Assembly: GCA_963828405.1 (NCBI GenBank) | Contig: CAWHEG010000031.1 | Coordinates: 3,410,001 to 3,474,000 of the forward strand | DNA: 64,000 bases | Reading direction: 5' to 3' | Source: JANMJD01 sp963828405 | GTDB lineage: Bacteria; Actinomycetota; Acidimicrobiia; Acidimicrobiales; Ilumatobacteraceae | Part shown: positions 17,804 to 26,153 of the stretch, piece by piece | How positions within the stretch are numbered: the first letter of the stretch is position 1 | Layout of the letters: every line of letters begins with the position of its first letter | Notes under the pieces: generated by a model | What the model saw: only the letters and a program-made list of their open reading frames with translations | Told to the model about the DNA's origin: nothing | The model's database searches: none | Translations under genes and position numbers: made by a program

Positions 17804-18691
17804 TCAGTTCTTCCGGCCGGCGTAGAGACGAACGGGCGCCGCCCAGGTTCTTGGGACCTCGCCGGCTGCGGACAGCCCGCCGTCACTGACCAGGTCGACG
17901 ACCTGCTGTGGTGTCCACGGATGCCCACCGGAGCGGGCCGTGCGCAGGTCGAGCAGCAGCTGGGACAGGCGATCCCCGGGCCCGGCAAACATGCCAGGCA
18001 GCAGCCACCCGCCCGGTTTCAACGCACGGGTCGAGGCGGCGATCGCCGCTGGGACGATCTCGCGGGGCAGGAACGGCAACGGTAGCCAGATGGCGTCGTA
18101 CACCGCCTCGTCGTCCAGCGCGACCACATCCTGTCGGCGCAGTTCGACCCGTCCATCGAGGCCCTCGGCAATGACGTTCCGCCTGGCCAGGTCGAGGGCG
18201 GTGTCAAACAGGTCGAGCCCCACGACGTGGGCCTGCGGGTAGGCCCGCGCCAGGGCGATGGCCAGCCACCCGGTGCCTGTCCCGACGTCGAGGATCGCCG
18301 CGTCCGAGGCACCCAGCATCGTGGCCAGGCCATCGAGCCGGCCCTCGGCGGCCTGGACGGCCCCGACGATGGCGCCCGACAACCGTCCCACCCCCTGCAA
18401 CAACACCGGATCGACCACCGCCCAGTCCCCTCGCCGACCCGGATCGTCGACGAGGTCGACCGCCGACCGCAGCATCGCCCGGGCCATGCCCACGGCGGGC
18501 CCCGCCCCGGCCGCCGAGACCCCGATCTCCTCACCGAGGATCTCACCGGCGATGGCCGCGAGCAGGGAACGCACGAGCGGATCGGCTGGCAGCCCCTCGG
18601 TCTCGATCCGGGCGAAGGCGGCAAGGGCGGCCAATGCATCGACCGAGGAGGTCAGGCGCACGGTGTGAGCGAGGAGGTGTTCGTCGGCCAT
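17804..18691 (-). CDS. Class I SAM-dependent methyltransferase
   Basis: A 295-residue protein. The C-terminal half is a Rossmann methyltransferase: motif I ILDVGTGTGWLAIALA at about residues 136-151, the acidic end of strand 2 in VVGLDLF, and a post-motif segment ending LKPGGWLLPG. The first 120 residues form an alpha-helical domain of the kind that precedes methyltransferase domains of small-molecule O-methyltransferases and would help dimerise or bind substrate. The substrate is unknown. It is divergent from the sigma-factor gene 225 bp away. Confidence 0.85.
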   Translation of the reverse strand: MADEHLLAHTVRLTSSVDALAALAAFARIETEGLPADPLVRSLLAAIAGEILGEEIGVSAAGAGPAVGMARAMLRSAVDLVDDPGRRGDWAVVDPVLLQGVGRLSGAIVGAVQAAEGRLDGLATMLGASDAAILDVGTGTGWLAIALARAYPQAHVVGLDLFDTALDLARRNVIAEGLDGRVELRRQDVVALDDEAVYDAIWLPLPFLPREIVPAAIAASTRALKPGGWLLPGMFAGPGDRLSQLLLDLRTARSGGHPWTPQQVVDLVSDGGLSAAGEVPRTWAAPVRLYAGRKN

Positions 18692-18916
18692 CGCCTCAGC
18701 TTCGCACCGTCGGCGACGACCGGCAACGGCCTCCCCGCCGGGCGGGAGACAGCGTCAGTGGGAGGGCCACCAGGCCGCCAGCGGACGGCGTGAATGGGCC
18801 GGACCACCGACGACCGAGACGCCACCGGGCGGCCGGCCGACCGAGTCGTCCGGCGTCCGCCCACGTCAGGGGCCATCCACATCGGGCCGGGATGCCGTGG
18901 CTACCGTGAGCGTCTG

Positions 18917-19792
18917 ATGGCCCAGCGTGGAGGCAGAGGTGCCGACGACGAACTGCTCGGGCGCTACCTCGACGAGATCGGCGCCCATCCGTTGCTCGGC
19001 GCGTCCGAGGAGACCGAGCTCGGCTCCGTCATCCACGCCGGAGGCCCCGACGGCCAGGCCGCCCGCCGACGGTTCATCCAGGCCAACCTGCGGCTCGTCG
19101 TCTCGGTCGCCAAGCGGTACGACAGTTCCCAGCTCAGCCTGCTCGACCTGATCCAGGAGGGCAATCTGGGCCTGATGCGGGCCGTGGACCGCTTCGATCA
19201 CACCCGTGGCTTCAAGTTCTCGACCTATGCCACGTGGTGGATCCGCCAGGCCATCGGCAGGGCGCTCGACGACACGTCGCGCGACGATCCGCGTCCCCCC
19301 CAGGTGCGCGGGTCGCTCCCCCTCATCGAGCAGGTGACCGAGCGGCTCACCGGCGAGCTGGAACGGCCACCGACCGCCGAGGAGGTGGCCTCGGTGACCG
19401 GGATCGCCGCCGAGAACGTCAGCCTGGCCCTGCTCCACCGCCGCCCGATGGGGTCGCTGTCCGAACCGGCCGACGACAGCGGCGACCTCGAGCTCGGCGA
19501 TCTGATCGAGGACGACGACGAGATCGGCCCCTTCGAGGCGGCTGCGGCAGCGCTCGAGCGCCAGGCCCTCGAGGTGCAGCTCTCCCGCCTCAAGCCCCAC
19601 GAGCGCGAGGTGCTCGAGGCCCGTTTCGGCTGGAACGGCCCGGCGCGCACGGCGACCGACATCGCCACCGAGCTCGACATCACCCGCGACCGAGTCCGCC
19701 AGATCGAGGCCAAGGCGCTCGGCAAGCTGCGCCACCCGAGCGTCGCCCGTCTCTGGGCGTCGAACCAACGCCGCACGGCGACGACGACCTGA
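18917..19792 (+). CDS. RNA polymerase sigma-70 factor (RpoD/SigA-type, no region 1.1)
   Basis: A 291-residue sigma factor. Region 1.2 starts at DELLGRYLDEIG; region 2 has NLRLVVSVAKRY, DLIQEGNLGLMRAVDRF and the promoter-melting stretch FSTYATWWIRQAIGRAL; region 3 and region 4 follow, with a C-terminal helix-turn-helix TRDRVRQIEAKALGKLR. Length and the lack of region 1.1 suggest an alternative group 2/3 factor rather than the housekeeping one. The ATG at 18917 is chosen because conservation begins there; the frame is open further upstream. No anti-sigma gene is adjacent. Confidence 0.9.
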   Translation: MAQRGGRGADDELLGRYLDEIGAHPLLGASEETELGSVIHAGGPDGQAARRRFIQANLRLVVSVAKRYDSSQLSLLDLIQEGNLGLMRAVDRFDHTRGFKFSTYATWWIRQAIGRALDDTSRDDPRPPQVRGSLPLIEQVTERLTGELERPPTAEEVASVTGIAAENVSLALLHRRPMGSLSEPADDSGDLELGDLIEDDDEIGPFEAAAAALERQALEVQLSRLKPHEREVLEARFGWNGPARTATDIATELDITRDRVRQIEAKALGKLRHPSVARLWASNQRRTATTT

Positions 19793-19841
19793 GGGCGCAC
19801 GCCCACGAGTCCTCCGCAGCTGCGGAGGACGGCCGCCGCGC

Positions 19842-20591
19842 TCAGTCGGGGGCGCGCCGCCGTGCGTCGAGCAATGCCGTCAGCAGCTGAGGCGTCGATG
19901 CGGCGACGGGGGCGCGGCGGACGGCATGGTCGCGCACGATGAGCTCACGCCCGAGGGCGTCGACCATCGTCGCCCCGGCCTCGTGGCAGATCAGCCAGGC
20001 CGCGGCGTAGTCCCACACGCCGTGCCCCTCGACGCAGTCGACGAACCCGTCGAGCGTGCCGTCGGCCACCAGGCACAGATCGAGCGCCCCGGCGCCGAGA
20101 GCTCGGAACTGGTCCCAGCCGAAGGGCCGGCGCGGATAGCCCGACAACCCGACGAAGGCCGAGGCCATCTCGGTGCACGTCGAAAGGCAGCGGAAGGCCA
20201 CGCCGTCGCGCCGGGCCCCCCCACCGCGGACGGCCTCGTAGCGGGTCCCCCTGGCCTGGTTGACCACCAGTGCGGCCAGCGGGCCGTCGTCGTCGATCGC
20301 GCACAGCGACGTGGCGTACCAGGGCACGCCACGCGCGGCGTTGGTGGAGCCGTCGAGCGGATCGACGATCACCACGACCGGTCGGTCGAGATCCTCCGAA
20401 CCACTCTCCTCCGAGAGGATCCCGACCCCGGCGGCCCGCAAGTGTTCGAGGGCGACGGCATCGGCGACCAGGTCGGCCGCGTACTGCCCGTCCCGGCGGC
20501 CCGAGGGCCCCCAGTCGGTCACGCCGGCCAGGGCCTCCCCCACGGCGTCGGCGGTCTCGTGGAGCAGACGGAGGAGGCGATCGGCGGGCAC
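19842..20591 (-). CDS. Inositol monophosphatase family protein
   Basis: A 249-residue Mg-dependent phosphatase of the FIG/IMPase/CysQ superfamily. The metal-binding EESG lies near residue 66, DPLDGSTN near 80 and WDYAAAWLICHEAG near 190, so the active site is complete. Substrates in the family include inositol phosphate, fructose bisphosphate, histidinol phosphate and PAP; which applies here cannot be decided. GTG at 20591 is the chosen start. It is convergent with the sigma gene and divergent from the protein at 20652. Confidence 0.88.
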   Translation of the reverse strand: MPADRLLRLLHETADAVGEALAGVTDWGPSGRRDGQYAADLVADAVALEHLRAAGVGILSEESGSEDLDRPVVVIVDPLDGSTNAARGVPWYATSLCAIDDDGPLAALVVNQARGTRYEAVRGGGARRDGVAFRCLSTCTEMASAFVGLSGYPRRPFGWDQFRALGAGALDLCLVADGTLDGFVDCVEGHGVWDYAAAWLICHEAGATMVDALGRELIVRDHAVRRAPVAASTPQLLTALLDARRRAPD

Positions 20592-20651
20592 ACGACGACG
20601 GTAGCGAGCGCAAACCGTCCGAAGCCGGCACCGAGGTGGCAGGATGGACCC

Positions 20652-21230
20652 GTGGCCGTGATCGATGTAGCCGGGTTCATCGCCGACATGAAGAACCACG
20701 CCGTCGACCACGGCTTCCACGTCCACGACGAACGCCACTTCGTCGAGACCTACTCGCTGCGCCAGCTGTGGGAGGTCGACCTCCACCCCGAGGAGGCGTG
20801 CAGCGGGCCGATCGATCTGCACCTGGCCCTCGAGGTCGACCCGCGGGCCCTGCTCGGGTTCGAGGACGAGTTCCTTCGCCTCGACGACCCCGACGCCGAT
20901 CCGCCCGAGGGGTACAGCTTCCCGCTGCTGTTCACCTGGACGCTGCCGCCGCTGCCCGACCCGCCCGATCTGCTCGTGCTCGCCACAGAACTGGCCGGGG
21001 TGGGCACGATCAGCCTGCCGATCGAGGTCTCGGCCATCGATTCGTTCCCCTCGGTGACCGACGCCCCCGAGCGCAGCCTGTCGATCGTCGCTCGCGTCCC
21101 GGTCAACCTGGCCGACGTGGTGCGCAACGACGACGACCTGTTGTGCGACACTCTCGACCGCTGCCGCGACGTCAGCCTGTTCCTCCTCGAGCGCTCCCCC
21201 GACTGGCTGGGCGACGAGGACGGGCACTGA
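20652..21230 (+). CDS. Conserved acidic protein of unknown function
   Basis: A 192-residue soluble acidic protein with no motif I recognise. It starts GTG 60 bp from the divergent IMPase gene. The predicted layout alternates strands and helices, with a Pro-rich segment (LPPLPDPPDLL) near residue 105. It is followed 34 bp later by another acidic protein and then the ureohydrolase, all on the same strand, so the three may be cotranscribed. Confidence 0.65.
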   Translation: MAVIDVAGFIADMKNHAVDHGFHVHDERHFVETYSLRQLWEVDLHPEEACSGPIDLHLALEVDPRALLGFEDEFLRLDDPDADPPEGYSFPLLFTWTLPPLPDPPDLLVLATELAGVGTISLPIEVSAIDSFPSVTDAPERSLSIVARVPVNLADVVRNDDDLLCDTLDRCRDVSLFLLERSPDWLGDEDGH

Positions 21231-21264
21231 TCCCGCAACCCCACCACCTCATCCAGGAGACACC

Positions 21265-21579
21265 ATGCTCGTCCGTGAGCTCATCGACATCCTCAAGGAC
21301 TACCCCCAGGGGGTCGAGGTCGAGCTGTCGATCGTCGCCGCCGTCACCGACGAGGACGACGACATCACCGTCGACCGCTACTCGGTCGAGGGCGTGCTGC
21401 CGTGGAACGAGTCGCGGGGCGGCCCCGCCGCCGATGAGGACAACGACGACGAGCTCGTCGTGTGGCTGATCGGGGGTGGCGACGACGACGTCGACACCTT
21501 CCTCGACGCCATCGAGAACCCCGACGACGACGAGGACGACCATGACCACGATCACGGCGACCCGAACCACAAGCACTGA
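21265..21579 (+). CDS. Small acidic protein with His/Asp-rich tail
   Basis: A 104-residue protein of unknown family. The N-terminus (VRELIDILKDYPQGVEVEL) resembles a short regulatory fold. From residue 60 the chain is dominated by Asp and Glu, and the end (DDHDHDHGDPNHKH) is a probable divalent-metal-binding tail. It ends 12 bp before the ureohydrolase, a metalloenzyme, so a metal-handling role is possible but unproven. A GGAG-like site (CAGGAGACACC) precedes the ATG. Confidence 0.7.
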   Translation: MLVRELIDILKDYPQGVEVELSIVAAVTDEDDDITVDRYSVEGVLPWNESRGGPAADEDNDDELVVWLIGGGDDDVDTFLDAIENPDDDEDDHDHDHGDPNHKH

Positions 21580-21591
21580 GGACTCCTGGCC

Positions 21592-22614
21592 GTGAGCGCC
21601 ACCGACCCGCCCCGGCGCGAGCTCTCCCCCGGGATGCGCGAGCAGCTCGATCTCGGGTACGTGTTCGGCGGGCTGGCCACCTTCGGCCAGCGACCGTTCC
21701 TCACCGACCCCGAACAGCTCGACGCCTGGCAGCCCGACGTGGCGATCGTCGGGGCGCCCTTCGACGTGGCCACGACCAACCGGCCCGGCGCCCGCTTCGG
21801 ACCTCGGGCCATCCGGTCGTCGGCCTACGAGCCGGGCACGTATCACCTCGACCTCGGGATCGAGATCTTCGACCACTTGGAGGTCGTCGACTACGGCGAC
21901 GCCTACTGCCCCCACGGGCTGACCGCCGAGAGCCATGCCAACATCCGTTCGCGGGTGTCCGACGTCGTCTCGCGGGGCATCACCCCGATCATCCTCGGCG
22001 GCGACCACTCGATCACCTGGCCGGCCGCCACGGCGGTGGCCGATCACTACGGCTACGGCAACGTCGGCATCGTCCACTTCGACGCCCACGCCGACACCGC
22101 CGACATCATCGACGGCAACCTGGCCTCCCACGGCACCCCGATGCGCCGCCTCGTGGAGTCGGGCGCGGTTCTCGGCCGGAACTTCGTCCAGGTCGGCCTG
22201 CGCGGCTACTGGCCGCCCGCCGACACGTTCGCCTGGATGCAGGAACAGGGCTTCCGCTGGCACCTGATGAACGAGATCTGGGAACGGGGGATCAAGGCCG
22301 TCATCGAGGACGCCGTCGCCGAGGCCCTCGACGGCGCCGAGTACCTGTACCTGAGCGTCGACATCGACGTGCTCGACCCCGGGTTCGCCCCCGGCACCGG
22401 GACGCCGGAGCCGGGGGGCATGGCTCCGGTCGACCTGCTGCGCATCGTGCGCAACCTGGCCCAGCGGACCAACCTGATCGCCATGGACGTCGTCGAGGTC
22501 GCCCCGGCCTACGACGTCAGCGACAACACCGTCAACAACGCCCACCGCATCGTCTTCGAAGCCCTCGGCGGGCTGGCCTGGAAACGCCGCGAGGCCTCCC
22601 GGGCCACCGGCTGA
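21592..22614 (+). CDS. speB: Ureohydrolase, agmatinase family
   Basis: A 340-residue binuclear metal hydrolase that releases urea from a guanidino substrate. Metal ligands are intact: GGDHS near residue 140, HFDAHAD near 165 and SVDIDVLDP near 255. The GTG start lies 12 bp after the small His-rich protein. Agmatine to putrescine is the default reaction, but guanidinobutyrase, guanidine hydrolase and proclavaminate amidinohydrolase share the same motifs. No arginine decarboxylase lies in the window, so the substrate is open. Amidohydrolase and DUF1989 genes downstream fit nitrogen scavenging. Confidence 0.85.
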   Translation: MSATDPPRRELSPGMREQLDLGYVFGGLATFGQRPFLTDPEQLDAWQPDVAIVGAPFDVATTNRPGARFGPRAIRSSAYEPGTYHLDLGIEIFDHLEVVDYGDAYCPHGLTAESHANIRSRVSDVVSRGITPIILGGDHSITWPAATAVADHYGYGNVGIVHFDAHADTADIIDGNLASHGTPMRRLVESGAVLGRNFVQVGLRGYWPPADTFAWMQEQGFRWHLMNEIWERGIKAVIEDAVAEALDGAEYLYLSVDIDVLDPGFAPGTGTPEPGGMAPVDLLRIVRNLAQRTNLIAMDVVEVAPAYDVSDNTVNNAHRIVFEALGGLAWKRREASRATG

Positions 22615-22648
22615 CCGGTCACGGTGGCGGGCCGGGCGAGCCCGACAC

Positions 22649-23569
22649 TCACGTCCCGGTGACCGACCCCCCGAGGCCGAGGACCCTGACGGCGTTGTCC
22701 CGCAGGAACTTCGGCCACACGTCGTCCTTGAACGGCACGTCGGCCAGCTCGGTCATGATCCGGTCGATGTGCAGGCCCATCGGGAAGTAGCCGGCGTAGA
22801 TGATCTTGTCGGCGCCGCGGGTGTTGGCGTAGTCGACGATCGCCTTCGGGTAGTGCCTCGGCGAGAAGGCGCTGGTCGAGTAGTAGAGGTTCGGCCACTT
22901 GAGCATCAGCTTGACGGCCAGGTCCTGCCATGGTTCGCAACCGTGGCGGGTGACGAAGACCAGCTCGGGGAAGTCGTACATCACCTCGTCGATCAGCTCG
23001 ACCCGCTGGGGGGCGAACGGCAGGCGGGGTCCGGGGATGCCGGCGCAGCAGAACACCGGGATGCCCAGCTCGACGCACTTGGCGTAGATCGGGTACGTCC
23101 GGCGGTCGTTGATCGGGACCTGCGGCATGGTGCCCGCCGGGAACAGGGTGACGGCCCGGATGCCGTACGTCTCGTACATCTGCACGATGGTGCGGATCGT
23201 GTCCATCCCCCCGTTCGGGTCGGCCTCGTAGGCCCCGATGAACCGGTCGGGGTGACCGGTGAGCGTGTCGAGGCCGATCGCATTGGTCGGCGCCACCCCG
23301 ATCAACGAGCGCTCGATCCCCCATTTGTCCATCAATGGCAGGAGCAGCGCGGCGCCCTGGGCCGGCTCGGCCACCGGGCCCTCGGCGCCCCGGGCCTGGT
23401 CGCTGAACGGGACGTCCTTGAACATGTACTGGGCCGGGAACGCCATCGTCTTCGAGTCGGCGTCGCGCAGCTGGTCCTTCATGAACGCGTAGTTCTGCTG
23501 CTTGGCGGTGACGCCGGCCCGTGTCCCCATCATCGTGTCGATGATCCCGATTCCCGACGGCACGGCCAT
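22649..23569 (-). CDS. Amidohydrolase-family protein lacking the N-terminal HxH
   Basis: A 306-residue TIM-barrel protein of the amidohydrolase_2 group. Conserved segments include GVAPTNAIGLD, AGIPGPRLPF and the strand VFVTRHGCEPW. Where metal-dependent members carry HxH after the first strand, this protein has IIDTMMG, as does an actinobacterial subgroup; a divalent-metal hydrolase mechanism is therefore doubtful. It is the last gene of a leftward set (SDR, LLM oxidoreductase, this gene). GAGGAGAGGAG precedes the start at 23569. Substrate unknown. Confidence 0.8.
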   Translation of the reverse strand: MAVPSGIGIIDTMMGTRAGVTAKQQNYAFMKDQLRDADSKTMAFPAQYMFKDVPFSDQARGAEGPVAEPAQGAALLLPLMDKWGIERSLIGVAPTNAIGLDTLTGHPDRFIGAYEADPNGGMDTIRTIVQMYETYGIRAVTLFPAGTMPQVPINDRRTYPIYAKCVELGIPVFCCAGIPGPRLPFAPQRVELIDEVMYDFPELVFVTRHGCEPWQDLAVKLMLKWPNLYYSTSAFSPRHYPKAIVDYANTRGADKIIYAGYFPMGLHIDRIMTELADVPFKDDVWPKFLRDNAVRVLGLGGSVTGT

Positions 23570-23636
23570 GACAACTCCTCTCCTCGACAACCGGCCCACC
23601 GTAGGAGCCCGACGGCGACCGCCACCCAGCGGGGCG

Positions 23637-24542
23637 TCAGCGGTTGGCGGCGAACGCCGTGACGAGACGCTCCAGGGTGGCTGCCGGTTCGGAGAGGCCG
23701 GGATCGAACGCCCGCAGGTTGACGTAGACGTCCGTCGCCCCGGCGGCGACCAGCCGCGGCACGCCGGCCATCGTGGCGGCGACGTCGAAGCCGTCGCCGC
23801 TGCGGACCATCACCACCGGGGCCTGGACGGTGAGCGTGGCCGGGTCGCGGCCGGCGGCCGAATAGGCGCCGCGCAGGCGATCCGCCCCGGCGGCGATGTC
23901 CTCGACGGTGGCCCCCATGATCGGGATCCAGCCGTCGCCCAGTTCGACGATGCGCCGCATGTTGCGGTCGTGGAGCACGCCCGAGAACCACACCGGCAGC
24001 CGGGCCTGGACGGGCTGGGGTGAGCAGTAGACCGTGCGGAACGACACGGTGGGCGAGTCGAAGTCGGCCGGCAACCTCGTCCACAACTCCCGGCAGGCGC
24101 CGATCGTGTCGAACAGCATCTGGCCACGCCGTTCGAAGTCGAGCCCGAGGGCCTCGTATTCGGCGCGCTGCCAGCCGACGCCGACCCCGAGATCGACACG
24201 TCCGGCGCTGACCTGGTCGAGGGTGGCCACCGTCTTGGCGAGCAACGCCGCCGGGCGCAACGGGGCGATGAGAATTCCCGTCGAGAGCCGCACCCGGGTG
24301 GTCACCGCGGCCATCGCCGCGAGCAGGGTGAGCGGCTCGACCCACGGCGCGTCCGACGTCGTCGGGAACCGGCCCCACGAGTAGGAGTCGGTGCTCGGAC
24401 CCATGACCACGTGGTCGACGACGTTGAGCCGGTCGACCCCGGCGTCCTCGGCCACCCGGGCCAACTCGACGAGCCGGCGCCACTCGCCGTCGAAACCCGC
24501 GCCGAAGTTGGGCAGCCCGACGGTCAGGGTGACGGCGCTCAC
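23637..24542 (-). CDS. LLM class F420-dependent oxidoreductase
   Basis: A 301-residue bacterial-luciferase-like TIM-barrel protein. The N-terminal strand VGLPNFGAGFD, the DVV-type segment DHVVMGP, RVRLSTGILIAPLRPAALLAKTVATLD and GVGVGWQRAEY identify the group that uses coenzyme F420 rather than FMN. It would carry out hydride transfer on an unknown substrate. Its start overlaps the upstream SDR stop by four bases (ATGA), so the two are translationally coupled. Confidence 0.88.
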   Translation of the reverse strand: MSAVTLTVGLPNFGAGFDGEWRRLVELARVAEDAGVDRLNVVDHVVMGPSTDSYSWGRFPTTSDAPWVEPLTLLAAMAAVTTRVRLSTGILIAPLRPAALLAKTVATLDQVSAGRVDLGVGVGWQRAEYEALGLDFERRGQMLFDTIGACRELWTRLPADFDSPTVSFRTVYCSPQPVQARLPVWFSGVLHDRNMRRIVELGDGWIPIMGATVEDIAAGADRLRGAYSAAGRDPATLTVQAPVVMVRSGDGFDVAATMAGVPRLVAAGATDVYVNLRAFDPGLSEPAATLERLVTAFAANR

Positions 24543-25435
24543 GACGCGCTCACCGGGCGATCGCGCCGCGGCGGCCAGCCCGCCAGCAGCCCGCGGCGGG
24601 CGACCTCCCGCTGGGCCATCACGACCTTGCCCCGCAGCGCGTCGGCCTCGGGATCGGTGGCGAGCCAGCGGATCGCCTTGGCGATCACCTCGGGCGTCGC
24701 CGCGGCGAAGTGCTGGAGGTACTGCTCGGCTCGCCCGGCGGCGATCATCTTCTCGGTGATCGTCAGTCCCGGGTCGACGCTGAACACCCGGATACCCCGC
24801 TCGGCGTACTCGACGTGGACCAGGGGTGTGATCCGGCCGAAGGCCGCCTTCGACATCGCGTAGCCGAGGCCCCAGCCGCCGGCACCGCTCGGTGCGGGTG
24901 GGTCGACGTAACCGGCCGACGACGCCATGTTGATGATCGTGCCCCCGCCGGCGGCGACCATTCCGGGCAGCACGGCGCGCACGATGGCCAGCTGCGCGAG
25001 CACGTTGCCCTCGATCACGTCGACCAGCGCCTCCTCGGGCAGTTCGGCGATCAGCTCCATCCCGCCGATGCCCTGGTAGACGGCGTTGTTGAGGAGCAGG
25101 TCGAGGCCGCCGAACCTGGCGTAGCCGGCCTCGACGGCGCCGAGCACCGAAGCCCGGTCGAGGAGATCCATCCGCACGGCGAGCAGCTCGGCCCCGGCCG
25201 CCAGGATCCGTTCGCCGGTGGACTCCAGCGAACCGGGCAGGGCCAGGCCATCGTCGGTGTCGGAGCGTCCCTCACCCTCGCGTTCGGTCCGGGCGGTGAT
25301 CACCAGGTCGTAGCCGGCGTCGGCGAGTTCGATCGCCGCCGCCCGGCCGATGCCACGGCTCGCCCCGGTGACCAGGGCGACCGGTCGCCGCGACGCGCCG
25401 GTCCGTTCCGCACCGGTTGCCGGGTGTCGTACCAT
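24539..25435 (-). CDS. SDR family oxidoreductase
   Basis: A 298-residue NAD(P) short-chain dehydrogenase. TGASRGIGRAA starts near residue 24, NNAV replaces the common NNAG, MASSAG supplies the serine and YAMSKAAF the Tyr-Lys pair. An Arg/Asp-rich insert between strands 2 and 3 is longer than usual. It is the first gene of the leftward operon with the LLM oxidoreductase and the amidohydrolase; the divergent DUF1989 gene starts 87 bp away. Substrate unknown. Confidence 0.87.
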   Translation of the reverse strand: MVRHPATGAERTGASRRPVALVTGASRGIGRAAAIELADAGYDLVITARTEREGEGRSDTDDGLALPGSLESTGERILAAGAELLAVRMDLLDRASVLGAVEAGYARFGGLDLLLNNAVYQGIGGMELIAELPEEALVDVIEGNVLAQLAIVRAVLPGMVAAGGGTIINMASSAGYVDPPAPSGAGGWGLGYAMSKAAFGRITPLVHVEYAERGIRVFSVDPGLTITEKMIAAGRAEQYLQHFAAATPEVIAKAIRWLATDPEADALRGKVVMAQREVARRGLLAGWPPRRDRPVSAS

Positions 25436-25522
25436 CGACCGTCAGCCTCGCACCCCGGGGCGCCTGCTCACGACACCGAGCCCGAGCGGGAACCGCCCGG
25501 CCACGAACCCCCGGAGAGACCC

Positions 25523-26122
25523 ATGGACAGCATCATCGTTCCCGGCGGCCACGCCCGCGCCGTGCGCGTCGCCGCCGGCGACACCGTGCGCGTCGTCAAC
25601 ACCCACGGCACCCAGGTCGTCGACTTCTGGGCGCTGCGCGCCGACCGGCCCGATGTCGCCATGTCGATGCAGTCCTCACGGATCCGCTGGCGCAACCTGC
25701 GGCCCCGACCGGGCGACGTGATGGTCGACGAGGAACGGGCGACGATCATGACCCTCGTGGCCGACACCAGCCCGGGCGTCCACGACACCGTCATCGCCGC
25801 CTGCGACCGCTTCCGCTACGAACAGCTCGGTGCGCCACCCGGGCACCGCTCGTGCTGCGACAACTTCGCCGAGGCGCTCGGCGAGCTCGGGATCACCCGG
25901 GTCGGCCCGGTCCCGGCGCCGCTCAACCTGTTCATGAACATCCCGTGGGATCTCGAGGGGAACATCACCTTCGAGCCGACGGTCTCGGCGCCCGGGGACT
26001 CGGTCACACTGCGCGCCGACGTCGATGTCGTGGTGATCGCCTCGGCCTGCCCGATGGACATCGTGCCGATCAACGGTCCCGGGGGCGGCGCCCCGGTCGA
26101 CGTCGAGTTGATCGTCGGCTGA
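25523..26122 (+). CDS. DUF1989 (urea carboxylase-associated) family protein
   Basis: A 199-residue protein matching DUF1989. Family marks are the N-terminal beta strands GDTVRVVNTHGTQVVDFWAL, the conserved cysteines in GHRSCCDNF, NLFMNIPW, and the closing SACPMDIVPINGP. Members often lie beside urea carboxylase/allophanate hydrolase or purine catabolism genes and are thought to bind a metal, but a reaction has not been settled. Here a ureohydrolase is 3 kb away. GGAGAG precedes the ATG at 25523. Confidence 0.85.
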   Translation: MDSIIVPGGHARAVRVAAGDTVRVVNTHGTQVVDFWALRADRPDVAMSMQSSRIRWRNLRPRPGDVMVDEERATIMTLVADTSPGVHDTVIAACDRFRYEQLGAPPGHRSCCDNFAEALGELGITRVGPVPAPLNLFMNIPWDLEGNITFEPTVSAPGDSVTLRADVDVVVIASACPMDIVPINGPGGGAPVDVELIVG

Positions 26123-26153
26123 ACCGGCGCCCGGGGCGCATCCCGATCCCGGG

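Noticed and set aside
18794..18916. Longer N-terminus for the sigma factor
   Set aside because: The frame is open upstream, but conservation starts at 18917 and the upstream residues look non-coding.
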